This document shows positions 53,409 through 64,000 of a DNA stretch of 64,000 nucleotides, piece by piece. Numbering within the stretch: position 1 is the first letter of the stretch; each line of letters begins with the position of its first letter. The position numbers and the translations under genes are program-made. The stretch comes from Bryoerythrophyllum caledonicum (taxonomy: Eukaryota; Streptophyta; Bryopsida; Pottiales; Pottiaceae): the NCBI GenBank assembly GCA_963971425.1, contig OZ020520.1, positions 13,391,807 to 13,455,806 on the forward strand, given 5' to 3'. Below the pieces are notes generated by a model, which had not been told where the DNA came from, made no database searches, and saw only the letters and a program-made list of their open reading frames with translations.

Positions 53409-53995
53409 GTGAGAAGCTTGAAGCTGTTTCTTACTTTGAAAATTGACTTATTATGATTTGGATTAGGACCGAATTGCATCTACAGGAAATCATTTCACAT
53501 CCCGGAGTTTCATATCATGGGCATTTATTCAACTAGCGACTCCTGAAAAAGTTGTCATGGGCTAGAAAGTGATGTTTTCTTATTGCTACTTTTATTGTTC
53601 CTGGATGTGGCTTTTAACGTTCTCTCATACCTGCTACGTCTGGGTTGAAATCCCACAGTTTCTCCATGAAAGAAGGGAGTGACGTTCTGCCTACGCTTGT
53701 TTAGGTTCACTCTTGGGAAAGCCGCCCAGGGCGAAATGACCCCTCGTTGGTACTTACCTTATTTATAGCAAGGTAGGGTCCATGTAGGTAAACAATAGCC
53801 GTAGGCCCCAAATTTGAAAAAAAAAAATCCAAAAAATCCTCTGGACCCCCCAAATAAGAGGGCCAGAAAAATGGTATGAAATTAAGATGGACCCACCCCA
53901 GGTAAGTAGCCCCTGTTTTATGAAAGGGAAGAAACTTCCTCAGGTGGGTTAGAACAATCTGTAGCTGAGGTTAGATTTTTAAAAGAAATTCATTC

Positions 53996-55306
53996 ATGGC
54001 TGAAGCAGCGCAAGCGCAAGCGCTTCCAGTTTCGCAGGATTCTAACCCTAAAATTGGTATGAAATCTGCTTCTTCGGACGCGCATCATGTGGTGGAGTTG
54101 GGTGTTTCACCGGCTCCCAATCCACCTACTACTTTTTGGACAAGATTGCACTCAGGTGAGCCATTTTCACCCTCTCAAAATTGCGTGTTTGGAAGTGAAA
54201 TTGAGTTTCCTAGAATTAGGGTTTAGTGTTTTCACAATTAGGGTTTTCTGGGTTTCGCAGGTTTAGGGCTTGAGAGTTCCCAGAAGTAGTGTCTATATGG
54301 TATCACAGAATTGGGGTTGGGATTGTACAGTGTTGGGGTTTAGGGCTTTCACAGAAGTACGGTCTTTAGCCTTTTCCAGAAGTAGTAGGGTTTTACAGAA
54401 GTAGTATTTTTCAGGGTTTCTAGGGCTTCACAGGATTGGGGTTTTTGGGTTTCTCAGAATTAGGGTTTTTGGGGGTTTCAGAATCGGGGTGTTAGGGTTT
54501 GGGGTCTTTAGCCTTTTGCCGAAGTAGGGTTTTCAGGGATTTTAGGGCTCCACAGGATTGGGGTTCTTGGGTTTCTGAGAATTAGGGTCTGGGGGTTTTG
54601 AGGATCGGGGTATTGGGGTTTCCTCAGAAGTAGGGTCTTAGGGTATTGGGGTTTAGGGTTGAAGGGGCTGGACTGATCGATTGTGGTGCGGTGATGTTTA
54701 CCAGGATGGTTGGAGGTGGAAGACCAGCTTGCCGAGTGGTTTGGACTGAATCAATCCAAGTACCAGTGGGCTGTGGACGAATTGTTGGAGCGTCGATTGG
54801 TCAGTGCTTGTCTCTTATTAAGAATAATTATGTCAACAATCTGTTAATATTTCCCCTTGCACTTATATCTCTATGTTTAGGGTTTAGGGTTCAGTACAGT
54901 CCATGCCCTCTCATTCCGATGAGACTGCAGCAACAATGAGCAAAAGCAACTAGCTATTGTGTAATCAAGCTCACAACCTCTCTGTCATCTTCGTCTTCGC
55001 ATCATAAACTTTCATGTCTTCTCAACGTAAACTGTCTCCTGTGTTGTGATGTGTTTTCAACAGGCAGGAGATCACCAGGTTGCATCCTCCAGAGCATCTG
55101 TGGAGGGATTGCAAATGCAGGATATTCAAGAGCAAACCATGCAGGTGGTTATCTTTTGCGTTATTGCACTTGGAACTATTGATACTTGAATCATTGTCAC
55201 TGGAATTGTTCTTTCATTATCAGAGTGTGTTAGACTGAAATCCTTTCTTTTGGCTGTGTGTTTACAAAGTCAGTTTGTGTGAATGCAGAGAGACTTGAAG
55301 GGATGA
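53996..55306 (+). CDS. Small four-exon gene, function unknown
   Basis: Four exons fit in phase: 53996-54155, 54705-54799, 55064-55144 and 55289-55306, giving 117 residues. The N-terminus is Ala/Gln-rich (MAEAAQAQALPVSQ) and low-complexity; the middle (HSGWLEVEDQLAEWFGLNQ, then SKYQWAVDELLERR) is a Trp-rich amphipathic segment that looks like a conserved motif of small plant proteins whose name I cannot recall; the C-terminal part is Gln-rich and short. Donors are GTGAGC, GTCAGT and GTGGTT; the last two are weak, so exons 3-4 are less certain than 1-2. No transit peptide or membrane segment is evident. Intron 1 (54156-54704) is made of degenerate telomere-like repeats, and downstream DNA carries a tandem duplication. 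I do not assign a function. Confidence 0.6.
54190..54690. repeat. Degenerate telomere-like repeats in intron
   Basis: A run of irregular units of the type 'agaagtagggtttt', 'ttagggtttt' and 'cacaggattggggtt' fills most of intron 1 of the small gene at 54 kb. The motif TTTAGGG/GGGTTTAGGG recurs but is never in a clean array. Confidence 0.8.
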
Positions 55307-55554
55307 AGTTATTTAACCCCAAAAGAGTGGAAAAAGGTCCAACCTCGGCTTTTGTGACGTTTAAGGGTAATTGCATGTGAAGGAGGTGGAAGACTTGTAA
55401 ATTATTTCATGGCTGTAAGATCAACACACACATCTTGTAGAATTATTGACCACCTTGAATAAGGAGTTTGGCCATCAGGATCTAGCTAGCACATACTATC
55501 TTTACTTTGGAGGTAGACTTGTATTCCTGTCAGTGCTTATCGTACATTCAAATT

Positions 55555-55990
55555 TCTTGAGAAGTGTTGCATGGGTTCCTGGTTGTGTGATTCCATGATG
55601 TTGTGTATGTCTTCTTCATCGCAGGGTTGCGCTTAACCTTGGCTTGTGAATCTGGGAACCTCATCTTGGTTGTAGATTGCTTCTTTGTGGACAGTGTTTT
55701 TTATCAGCGCTAATTGAACCTTCACATCTTTTGAGAATTGCTGCAATGGTTTCTGGTTGTGTGGACCCATGGTGTTGTGTCCGTCTTCTTCTTCACATTA
55801 GAATTGAGCTTGAATCTGGGAAACTCGTCTTGGTTGCAGATTACTTCTTTGTGTGTAGTCTTCTTGATCACTGCCACTTGCACATTCACATTTTTGCCAC
55901 ACATTCTTGTTGATTTCTCAGCAATCTTTCCTGGTTTTTTGGATCCATAATGTACGTTCCTCTTCTTCACTTTCGCTTGTTAATGACTCG
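55555..55990. repeat. Local tandem duplication, period about 175 bp
   Basis: Landmarks occur in order two to three times: 'ttcctggttgtgtgattcca', 'tttctggttgtgtggaccca', 'ttcctggttttttggatcca'; each is followed by a version of 'atgttgtgt..gtcttcttc' and, in the first two, 'gaatctgggaa', 'tcttggttg' and 'agattacttctttgtg'. It lies downstream of the 54-kb gene; it may be 3' untranslated or intergenic. Confidence 0.75.
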
Positions 55991-56480
55991 TGATTTGGAT
56001 ATTGAATGTAATTCTGTACTCGTGTGTTGAATATTCACCTGGTTGAGCTTCGTTTGACGGAAGTGCTGCCTCTTTTCTTGGACTGGATTCCAGTGAGAGC
56101 ATAATAGTGTAGAATTATGAATGTCCAAGCACCTCTCGTGATCATGAGAAAGTGGGCTGTTTACAAATGACTCAAGTAGATTGAATAAGAGAACTTAGGA
56201 ACCGGTCCCATCTTCACTTGTCAGCCGAGACGAATAGCACAAGTATTCATCCACAGATCCCGATATAATTCATCACCGATCGTCCACGAAACCTCTTGAA
56301 CCCTGCGAAAACCAAGAGGGTTTAGGGTTTCGAATGCGTTGAATCTTGCAAGTTTGATCCATTGCACTTTCATTGCAAATATTTCACTTCAATGATCTGA
56401 TCAGTGGCATTCCCATTGTATCTGGCATGCTGCAGCATTATTCTCAGTGATGGTCGCAAACTAACGACTCGGCGCATTCA

Positions 56481-57041
56481 ATGCGTACATCTCCTGCTGG
56501 TAAGTTCTGTCACAATGCGTTTGATCAGAGATCGTTTTCTCATTTCGTGGGAGTGAATTTCCTGTAATGGTGGTGGGAGTTTCTAGGGTTACACAGGGGA
56601 TGCGTACTCTGGGAAATGAGGAATTGATGAGTTTGCACTTCGTGGAATTGTGTATAGAACCATCCTAGATTTGTGGGGGTTTAGGGTTTTGTTATCATGC
56701 ATTTTTGTTTTTCATATTGGCAGTGTGATTTTCTAGGATTTTGCAGGGGATGGTCACTTTGAGCAGAAGAGAGATTGCCACAGAGGCTTTAGGGTTAAGA
56801 GTTTCAAGGGTATAGGGTTTTGTTAGAATGCATATCTTTTTTTTTTCTGCTTTATAATGGCAGTGTGATTTTCTAGGATTTCACAGGGGATGGTCACTTT
56901 GAGAGATTGCCACAGGGTTCGAAGGGTTTAGGGTTTAGGGTTAAGAGTTTGAAGGGTTTAGGATTTGAACGATTGAAGCTTTTTGCGTTTGCAGAGCATA
57001 TGAGGGTGTGGGCGCCATGGCAAGGCGCGACGCAGCGCTGA
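56481..57041 (+). promoter_or_regulatory. 5' leader with intron and overlapping upstream ORF of the PPR gene
   Basis: A donor GTAAGT at 56500 and an acceptor TTTGCAG ending at 56994 predict a 5'-UTR intron. After splicing, ATG 56481 opens a 21-codon upstream frame (MRTSPAEHMRVWAPWQGATQR) that ends at 57041, overlapping the main ATG at 57017 in another frame. The prediction depends on that splice being used. Confidence 0.45.
56545..56960. repeat. Tandem repeats in PPR 5' intron
   Basis: Two clear copies of a roughly 134-bp unit (about 56680-56812 and 56813-56946) plus an older one before. Each has 'ggcagtgtgattttctagga', then ggggatggtcactttgag, 'agattgccacag' and a TTTAGGGTTaag tail. Each unit brings an extra candidate acceptor (gcag or acag before gggga). 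Confidence 0.85.
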
Positions 57042-59139
57042 GAATCCTCAAGTTTCAGTCATTCTCAGTACTCTCCAAGAGGATTGAGGCTGGAAAAATC
57101 TGGGGAAAGGGATTGCAAGCAAAGCCTCAAGGGATTGGGAGCACAGCAACCGAACCGTTCGAAGGAGTAACACCATTTGACGACCATTTGAAGACCATTC
57201 CTTCACGTCTAGGAGCTGCAAGACTCGCAAGCAGCGTCGCCGTTCTAGAGACCGACCAGGACTCCCCATCACGGCAGGTGCCACCGAAGGCGCCGCAGGT
57301 GCAACACTTCACACCGAAGCTCCTGATAGGCAAGGTATGCCAGGTGCTGCGTGACACGGCCTGGGGCCACGGCACTGAAGAAGGCCTGGTCGCCCTCGGA
57401 ATCTACTTCACTCCTAGCCTCGTGAACGAAGTGCTCCGATGCCAACAGGACGTGGACAAAGCCATGGGCTTCTTCGAGTACGTCGGCAAGCAACCCTATT
57501 ACAAGCACAACTCCCGCACGTACGCCAAGATGCTCTCGCTTCTCGGCGCCGCGAGGCGGTACGACGAGGTTCACTGCCTCGTTGCGTCCATGGAGAGTAA
57601 GCTGGACACGCAGCTGTTCAACACCTTGATTCACATCTACGGGGAGGCCAACATGATGGACAAGGCGCTCGAGACGCTGGCGGTGTTCATCAGGGCCGGG
57701 GGAAGGCCCACGCCTTTCACTTACAGCTCCATGATCCAGGTGTTCATGAAGCTGGGCGACGTCGCGAATGGGCTCCAGATGTATGCGCAGATGTTGCGCG
57801 CCAGGTTCGTGCCGGACCACACCACGTTCAACATCCTCATCGACAGCTTGGCGAAGGCGGATCAGGTTGGTGACAACATCTTTGTCCATAATAGTATGTT
57901 GTGTCGTTCTCGTCACAGATTAGGGGACATGCTTGTGAAGGCTCTGTGGACTGTGAGTGTTTGCAGGTGGAGGAGGCCTGTAAGATCTTCGGTGACATGT
58001 TCAAGCTGAAGGTGTCGCCGGACGTGTACACATACTCGATTCTGATCCGCAGCCTGGGCAACATCGGGAGGCTGGACGCGGTGATGAAGCTGTTTGAGAG
58101 CATGACGGCGCAGGGCTGCCAACCCAACCTGTTCACGTACCACAGCGTGATGCACGCGCTGGGGAGCGCAGGCAAGGTGGACGAAGCGCGCGCCATCTTC
58201 CAGCAAATGGTGCAAAAGGGACACCAGCCTGACGCCGTCACGTACAACATCCTGATCGACGCGTTCGGGAAGAGCGGGCAGCTGGAGCAGGCGTTCGACT
58301 TCGTGGGGAAGTCCCACAGCTTCACGAACGAGGTGACCTACAACAGCCTTCTGAGCAGTTTGGGGCGGAAAGGCGACATCAAGGGGCTCGTAGAGCTCTT
58401 CGGCCAGATGAAGGCCAAGGGGATGGTCTCCAACGAGCTCACGTACGCCATTCTGATCGAGCGTCTGGGGTGGGCCGGGCGCGTGGAGGACGTGTGGCGC
58501 CTCTACCTGGAGATGGTGGAGAATGACGTGAAGTACGACATCGTCACCATCAACAACGTCCTGGATTGCTTGAGCAAAGCAGGGCGCATCGAGGCGGCGT
58601 TTGAGCTCTTTCAGGACATGAAGTTCAAGGGCTTGAACGCGGACACGGTCACGTACAACATTTTGATCAACGGGCTGGGCCGAGCGGGCAAGCTGGACGC
58701 GGCCAGCGCGCTGCTGCTGGAGATGGCGGAGAACGGATGTGCTCCCAACATCATCACGTACAACACGCTGATCAGCAGCTACGGGAAGTGGAGCAACTTG
58801 ACCGCGGCGGTGCGGCTGTTCCACGAGATGAGACAGAGAGGAGTTGCGCCGAATGTCGTGTCGTACTCCTCCTTGATCGAGGGGTTCGGGAAAGCAGGCA
58901 GAACGGACGCGGCACTCTCCCTGTTCCGAGAAATGAAGGTCGAGGGGTGCAACCCCAACCATGTCACCTACAACCTCCTCATTGATTGCCTCATCCGCGC
59001 GGGGCGGTTCGGCGCCGCCATGGACCACCTTCGCGAGATGCGGGACGCGGGCTGCCAAATGGGAGCCGTCACTCGCAGCCTACTTGTGAGAATACCTTCC
59101 CAGTACATGGAAGAAGCGCTCCGCTTCTTCGAGGGTTAA
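57017..59139 (+). CDS. P-class pentatricopeptide repeat (PPR) protein
   Basis: Two exons, 57017-57865 and 57967-59139, joined in phase 0, giving 673 residues. The start ATG (MARRDAALRILKFQSFSVLSK) gives a Ser/Arg/Lys-rich N-terminus without acidic residues for about 20 positions, suggesting import into mitochondria or plastids. From about residue 165 to the end the protein is a continuous array of about 14 PPR motifs of 35 residues (for example PDVYTYSILIRSLGNIGRLD, PDAVTYNILIDAFGKSGQLE and PNIITYNTLISSYGKWSNL). No E, DYW or SMR domain follows, so it is a pure P-class RNA-binding protein, which usually stabilises or processes organellar transcripts. The 100-bp intron splits a repeat. One repeat (SFTNEVTYNSLLSSLGRKGD) is short. 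The RNA target cannot be read without modelling. Convergent with RbcX. Confidence 0.95.
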
Positions 59140-59462
59140 ATCCTGTCCGATTCATTTGTTCACTGTAAACACAGATTCTCTTCTCCTTCACCTCTGAATG
59201 GTCACATCTGTTTAAATACCAGTAGATTATTTTCACTTCTGTTTGTTTGAACTGAAAAATATCTGCAGAGTTCGATGACAAGAGCGTGTCCCAGGATAGC
59301 ACAAGATCCTTGTAATTTTCACATGTACACAGGAACATAAGATCTCCCGAGGTAAGCTAACTTTCTACTTCTCTCGATTGTGCTTTTCACAATTCCTGTG
59401 CGGTAACATATCTAGCAAAGTGTATTCAGCAAGTAAAGAATATGTGCAGGTCGAGGAAAGCG
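59140..59462. other. 3' region between convergent PPR and RbcX genes
   Basis: Only about 320 bp separate the two stop codons, so the 3' ends of the transcripts may overlap. No other feature is seen. Confidence 0.5.
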
Positions 59463-60808
59463 TCATTCCATGTTGCTAGTTTCAGTGAGAAATTTGCGCA
59501 TGAGAGCTGTATTAGCCTTCTCAATTTGCTGCCAAGCACAACACGATTCAGTGAAAGCAAACAGCTTAAAACTATCACTTCCTTCCAAAGGAAATTCTCA
59601 ATTCGGTCTGAAGTAAAAAGAGCCATACCTTGCCAGATAAATCTTGAAGATTGTTCCACTCGAAGTCTTGCTTGGCATATGCTGATCTAACCTAAAGGCC
59701 ACAGAAAAGCCACCATCTCAGGAACCAACACAGAGATGTAATCACAGTGCAGGGGAAGTCAAAACATATAAATTCTGAGCACTATGAAGCCAATCATAAA
59801 GGTGTGGAGCGAGACGACCACTCACTTCCATGATGCGCAGCGCTGCAAGCACACAGCAAACAATCACACAAGGTCAGTGCAAATAAAAACCATAGAAACC
59901 AAGAAATGAATGAGAAAAGCCCACTTACCGAGGTTTTTATGACGAAAAGACTCGCGCATTAGTTCGGCGATGAACTTGTCGCCATCTTTCAGCGGCACCT
60001 TCTCTAAAAACGCCATCAAGTCTGCATATGCTTCCTTGTTGTAGTCCTGTGGAAGTGGAAAAGCAAATGTTGAAATGATTTCCAGGTTCTACATGCAACG
60101 AGATTGCCCCTCTTTTTTAATACTCTTTCCTCACACTAACTAGTTATTAGATGGTCTCTCAAGTCAAAGCTCTCATGGAGGGTGAAGAATGAGACACCAT
60201 TCACTTTAGAGGTGGTTTAGTTCAATTTAAAGAGGGGGTAGCTTATTGAAACTTTCAATAACTTAAGTTTTTCCAAGGGAAATGTGAACCTCAAGCTGAG
60301 ATGCCACTATTTTTACTGCAACATATGTGAAGAAGTTGTGAAGCGCGGCAGCTGCTTGGGCTTCAGGCGACGCCTCCCCAAATCCTACCACCTCCACCAA
60401 CCAAAAGTAAGCCAAAACACACAACAAAAGACTTCTTTCTAAAGTCAATAAGAGCTGATGTTGAAATAATTGAGAACTTCTTAGAGCTGGTTTTAGAATG
60501 AGAAAAAAGAGGGGTATCTTATTCAAACTCAGGGTGACTTTACAGATAACTACTTTTCACTTGTGAGAGTGGGAAGGGTTTGATTCAGTACCAGGAACAA
60601 ACATTTTGCTGCGGATGGGATTCAGTCTCTCGACCCTAAAAGCTCCCCGGCTTCCATTCTTGGGCACAAATAAGGACCTGTAATTGCAGCAGAGGGGCTC
60701 AGAAGAAGCTAAACCTGGCACCAACATTGTTGATGATTTCTCCCACCTCAAGCTTGCTCTAGTGTTTGCAATTGCACAGCACCCCGTGGTCCTCATCGCT
60801 GTTGCCAT
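59463..60808 (-). CDS. RBCX: RuBisCO assembly chaperone RbcX (type II, plastid)
   Basis: Six exons on the minus strand: 60808-60592, 60384-60290, 60046-59929, 59842-59826 (17 bp), 59691-59629 and 59528-59463, all in phase, giving 191 residues. The first ~66 residues (MATAMRTTGCCAIANTRASL...) resemble a plastid transit peptide. The mature part matches land-plant RbcX2: KMFVPGFGEASPEAQAAAAL, LHNFFTYVAVKIVASQLE, KDGDKFIAELMRESFRHKNL, ALRIMEVRSAYAKQDFEWNN and NTALMRKFL. RbcX is a small all-helical dimer that binds the C-terminal tail of the RuBisCO large subunit during L8S8 assembly in the stroma. Exon 4 is a 17-bp microexon encoding five residues plus part of an Ala codon; both its splice sites and the flanking frames agree. 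The residue after RE in LMRESFRH is Ser-Phe where Arg-Ser-Ser is common. Confidence 0.93.
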
Positions 60809-63800
60809 CCTTTCAAAGAAAAAAATAGAGTTATCATAAGAGCAAAGGGGAGGTTAGAACTGGCTTTCACAAGACCATTAATCTTGTGATGACCTAATGT
60901 TACATGAAGTTCTCACATGGTTATTCTTCACTACACATGAATTCTCATTCTGGCAACATTAATCTTGTGATAACCTAACGTAACATGAAGTTCTCTCATT
61001 CTGGAATCGACCGCTGTACTTTTATTCAACCAAAAAGGAGGGCTGACTTTACGGATAACTCAATTCATCAAGAAAAACAAAATCTGCAAACATATAGTAA
61101 CACAACTCACAGATTGTAACCCTAATCACACTCTTGCACTAGAAACTGACAGTTGGCCGCCTCAGAAAACGAAACCAAAACCCAAATGCTCTCTTCACCA
61201 CCTTCACAAGCTCAAGCTCTCTCTTCCCAAGCCAACCGACTCTCCAAATCACCTCAAACAAACACGAGGAAGGTGCGAAACTCGCTCAAGGAAAACCCGC
61301 AAAGCCTCATCCAGCAGATTACAATCACATACAAGAGAGTTTGCAGTGCACCCAGATGAGAAATCCGCATAAAAAAGATGATCGCCCCGAACTCGCAACA
61401 TCACCGATTCATTGACGGCAGCGGCGAATTCATGAGATTGGATTCCAGAAGCGAGTCCGTCTCGTGGTTGAGCGACTCCTGATCTCCATCGCACACTCTG
61501 TGGCTGAGCTTCGCATGGCTCCGTCCACTTCCATGTTTCCGTCCACTTTCTGGGTTCTAGGTTTTCGTCAGCTTTCAGGTTTTCGTCCTAATAAATGCCT
61601 TTCGGAAGACGGATCGATGCACCTTCTCGCATTTTAACTAGATACCATTCTTTAAGAATCTGAAGTTTGGTTGGGAGCGTACCTACTGCTGGCCACCCAC
61701 TAAACATGGCTGCGCAGTTTGAAGATTCATAACTAATTCAGTTTTCATCGAAAAAATATGAAATCACTTGGGTTGGAATTGTAATTCTATTGGCTATCAC
61801 TGAAAAAGTGTAATTATCTCCTCTCTCCATACATGCACATTCCTTAACTTGTCGGTTTTAAGGGGCTTACCTTACTCTGTAGGACTTGCTCTCGTTGTTC
61901 AACTTGGATAGTTGAGTTGTTTGTTGAGGCACGCAAAGTTTGAGTAAGCTTTCTTTTCTTAGATGTGAGAGAGCTTGGTGGTTTCTCAACTAGAATACTT
62001 GTTAATTCTCTACTGAGTATGCAACCACTTTTTGGTCTTTGGATGTGTTGAATTTCAATTTGCATGAAATTTGTGAGGAACTAGATTGTGAACTCTAAAG
62101 TTTAGATTTGTTTACTTCTTGTCTCCAAATCATTTGAAATTCTACCAAGCAGTTACTTGAAAATTTTGTTCAAACACTAGTCCAGAGTTGTCATTGTTAA
62201 AAATAGGCGAGAGAATCACATTTTAGAGTGAAATTTTACAGGAGAACCAGAGCGATGCTACCTTGTGAGCAGGGAATGATGAGCGGTGAGCGGTGAGTAA
62301 AAACAAAATAGGAGAAAAATAATTATTTTGAACTTTTTTGAAAAGTATGAAAGTGTTATCTATTACTTAACCATAAAACCTAAAGTATAAACCCTAAACC
62401 CCAAATCCGTAACCCTAAACCCCAAATTTGGATGCTCAATGCTCACCGCTCACCATTTTCTCCTCATAAGATAGCAATCCTCCTTTTAACCGTAAGATCT
62501 TAAAATTGACTTCCATATGAACCTGCCATATTGTTTTGGTTGCAATTCATCACATAGATATGAAGATTACAGCATTACAAATGCAAGAAAAAGTTTTTTT
62601 CACCCCGTGCTCGACAATGTGTGACTTAGGTTAATATGTTTTATTACACTAAAGACAAGAATTTGTCTTTGACATCTTCAAAGAAGGTAATATTCTTTAT
62701 ATGCTTGAAAATCTTAATGTCAATAGAAATTTCTAGCAAAAAAATTGGAGTTGCCTGAAGTCTTGAATGGCATAACTTTCTTTGTCAAAGGTCTAGTGTG
62801 AAAAAATATATATTTCCATAAAGCTACTACTATGCCCCATCATCATAAAAACATTCCAAAATTTTATGATCAAATTTGAGACCATAGGAACCTGCCCCAA
62901 AACGGAAAATGTCCCCCCAGGGGGAAAGGTCCCTTACGAGTTAATCCTTAAAGGTTTTTGTAGGGGACCATATATATAGTAACGTATTTTACTCTTAGAA
63001 TACAAAAAATGTAATAAAGTTTAGGAAGACATACACCTTTGGATTCAAGATTATTCAACTAATATGTTTCATTTGGAGGTCATTTCAATATGTGAACCTT
63101 TTAATATTCAGATACAACACTATACATGTAGAGTACATGACCATTTTGCAACATTTCAAACATGTAGTAGGTGCAATCATGATCTAAATTTGAAATGCCA
63201 TGTATCATTTGATGAGGCTCAACACAAATACAAACTTTTGTAGTTGTTTTACACATTAATTCTTACACCTTGTAAGTCAAATACATTGAAAACTTCATGT
63301 TGCAACAAAAACGTGGCTTCTCAAACCCTTAAGGATTTCAAGAAGATGCAATAAGGGTTTTTTTTTTCAATGTTAGTGTTTGTTTACTTCTAATAGCCAT
63401 TGGAATTTAAAAAGCTTGGTGGACTCTCACCTATAGTCTAATATCTTTCGTTCAACGTGTGTTTGTTTTTGTTTTGTTTTGTTTTGTTTGTAATAAATTT
63501 GAGATCACCCACTTTATGAATTGCCTTGGGGCAAACTTGGTATCCTTCGAGAGCTCCTGAAGAGGAAGGGTGCTGCCGGTGGTTTTACATGGTGCATCAT
63601 GTAGATTCCAAGAGGATGAGGAAGTAAAAAAAAAACAAAAACAAAAACAATTGAAACTAATGTAAAGATTGGAAGTGAGAATGAATGTGGAAGAGGGAAT
63701 ATGGAAGTGGAATGACAAGACATATTCAAATGTGGAACAATCAAGACATACATCCTCAATTTTATAATTGTTAATATTCATTTTCACAAGAATAAGATCG

Positions 63801-64000
63801 ATTGTTTATTAATTTTGATAAATGACTTTAGATATGAGCTTTGATGAGTTGCATTTGTACCATAAATATTATTTGGTAGATTATAATTCATATTTAATGT
63901 TAACTTTTACTATTTTCAAATATCAATCAGAGTGCATATTCATTTCATTATCAAATAATTAAGCATATCATTCTTGTTTCAACTCATATTTTTTGGTTTA
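60809..64000. other. Right-hand stretch without a supported gene
   Basis: Directly upstream of RbcX to about 61.6 kb lies its promoter and 5' leader; an open frame at 61153-61359 has no recognisable features. A short duplicated phrase ('taatcttgtgat.acctaa.gt.acatgaagttctc') occurs near 60879 and 60960. From 61.85 to 62.95 kb there is TTAA-family text, including 'ttgcatgaaatt' near 62060 and a terminal-type motif 'cccttacgagttaa' at 62931. Telomere-like 'aaaccctaaacccc' units lie at about 62370-62430. The last kilobase is AT-rich and unassigned. Confidence 0.4.

Noticed and set aside
57913-59058. 381-codon open frame antisense to the PPR gene
   Set aside because: Shadow of the GC-rich PPR repeats; no independent homology.

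Overview
The window is nuclear DNA from a photosynthetic streptophyte, most likely a seed-free land plant (bryophyte, lycophyte or fern grade). Evidence: intron-containing genes with GT-AG junctions, a plastid RbcX chaperone, a BURP-domain protein, a P-class PPR protein, a MUR3-like GT47 glycosyltransferase, an F-box/Sel1 protein of the Arabidopsis At1g70590 type, and plant telomere-type TTTAGGG motifs. Coding exons are GC-rich; the DNA between them is AT-rich and full of repeats. I cannot name the species.

Layout. 2.9-4.0 kb: BURP protein (-). 8.4-8.8 kb: 13-bp minisatellite. 9.1-11.3 kb: exosome subunit RRP41 (-), divergent from a divergent-type alpha-tubulin (12.8-14.8 kb, +). 15.9-17.8 kb: ribosomal protein uS3 (-), with a pure 27-bp tandem array just upstream. 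18.4-28.8 kb: gene-poor, dominated by TTAA-ended dispersed repeats and a dead Tc1/mariner copy. 28.9-32.5 kb: F-box/Sel1 gene (+) with a duplicated leader and a duplicated cassette exon. 33.1-34.1 kb: small membrane protein (-). 36.6-38.8 kb: type II peroxiredoxin with an unusual N-terminal domain (-), flanked by 400-bp direct repeats. 39.9-42.6 kb: relic PIF/Harbinger element. 43-49 kb: MITE-like and TTAA-ended elements, including a 1.4-kb Harbinger-type element with an intact TTA target duplication. 50.2-51.9 kb: GT47 gene (+) whose only intron holds a near-perfect 98-bp-arm inverted repeat. 54.0-55.3 kb: small four-exon gene (+). 57.0-59.1 kb: PPR gene (+), convergent with RbcX (59.5-60.8 kb, -). 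61-64 kb: repeats.

The genes form no operon or cluster; they are independent housekeeping, organelle and cell-wall genes separated by transposon-derived DNA. The unifying oddity is structural. At least six genes carry local tandem duplications of roughly 100-350 bp that capture exon edges or splice sites (RRP41 exon 5, F-box exons 2-4, F-box leader, peroxiredoxin C-terminus, PPR 5' intron, and the tail of the 54-kb gene), and several introns are built of degenerate TTTAGGG-like repeats. All exon junctions were worked out by eye from splice consensus, reading-frame phase and remembered family sequences; no alignment was run.
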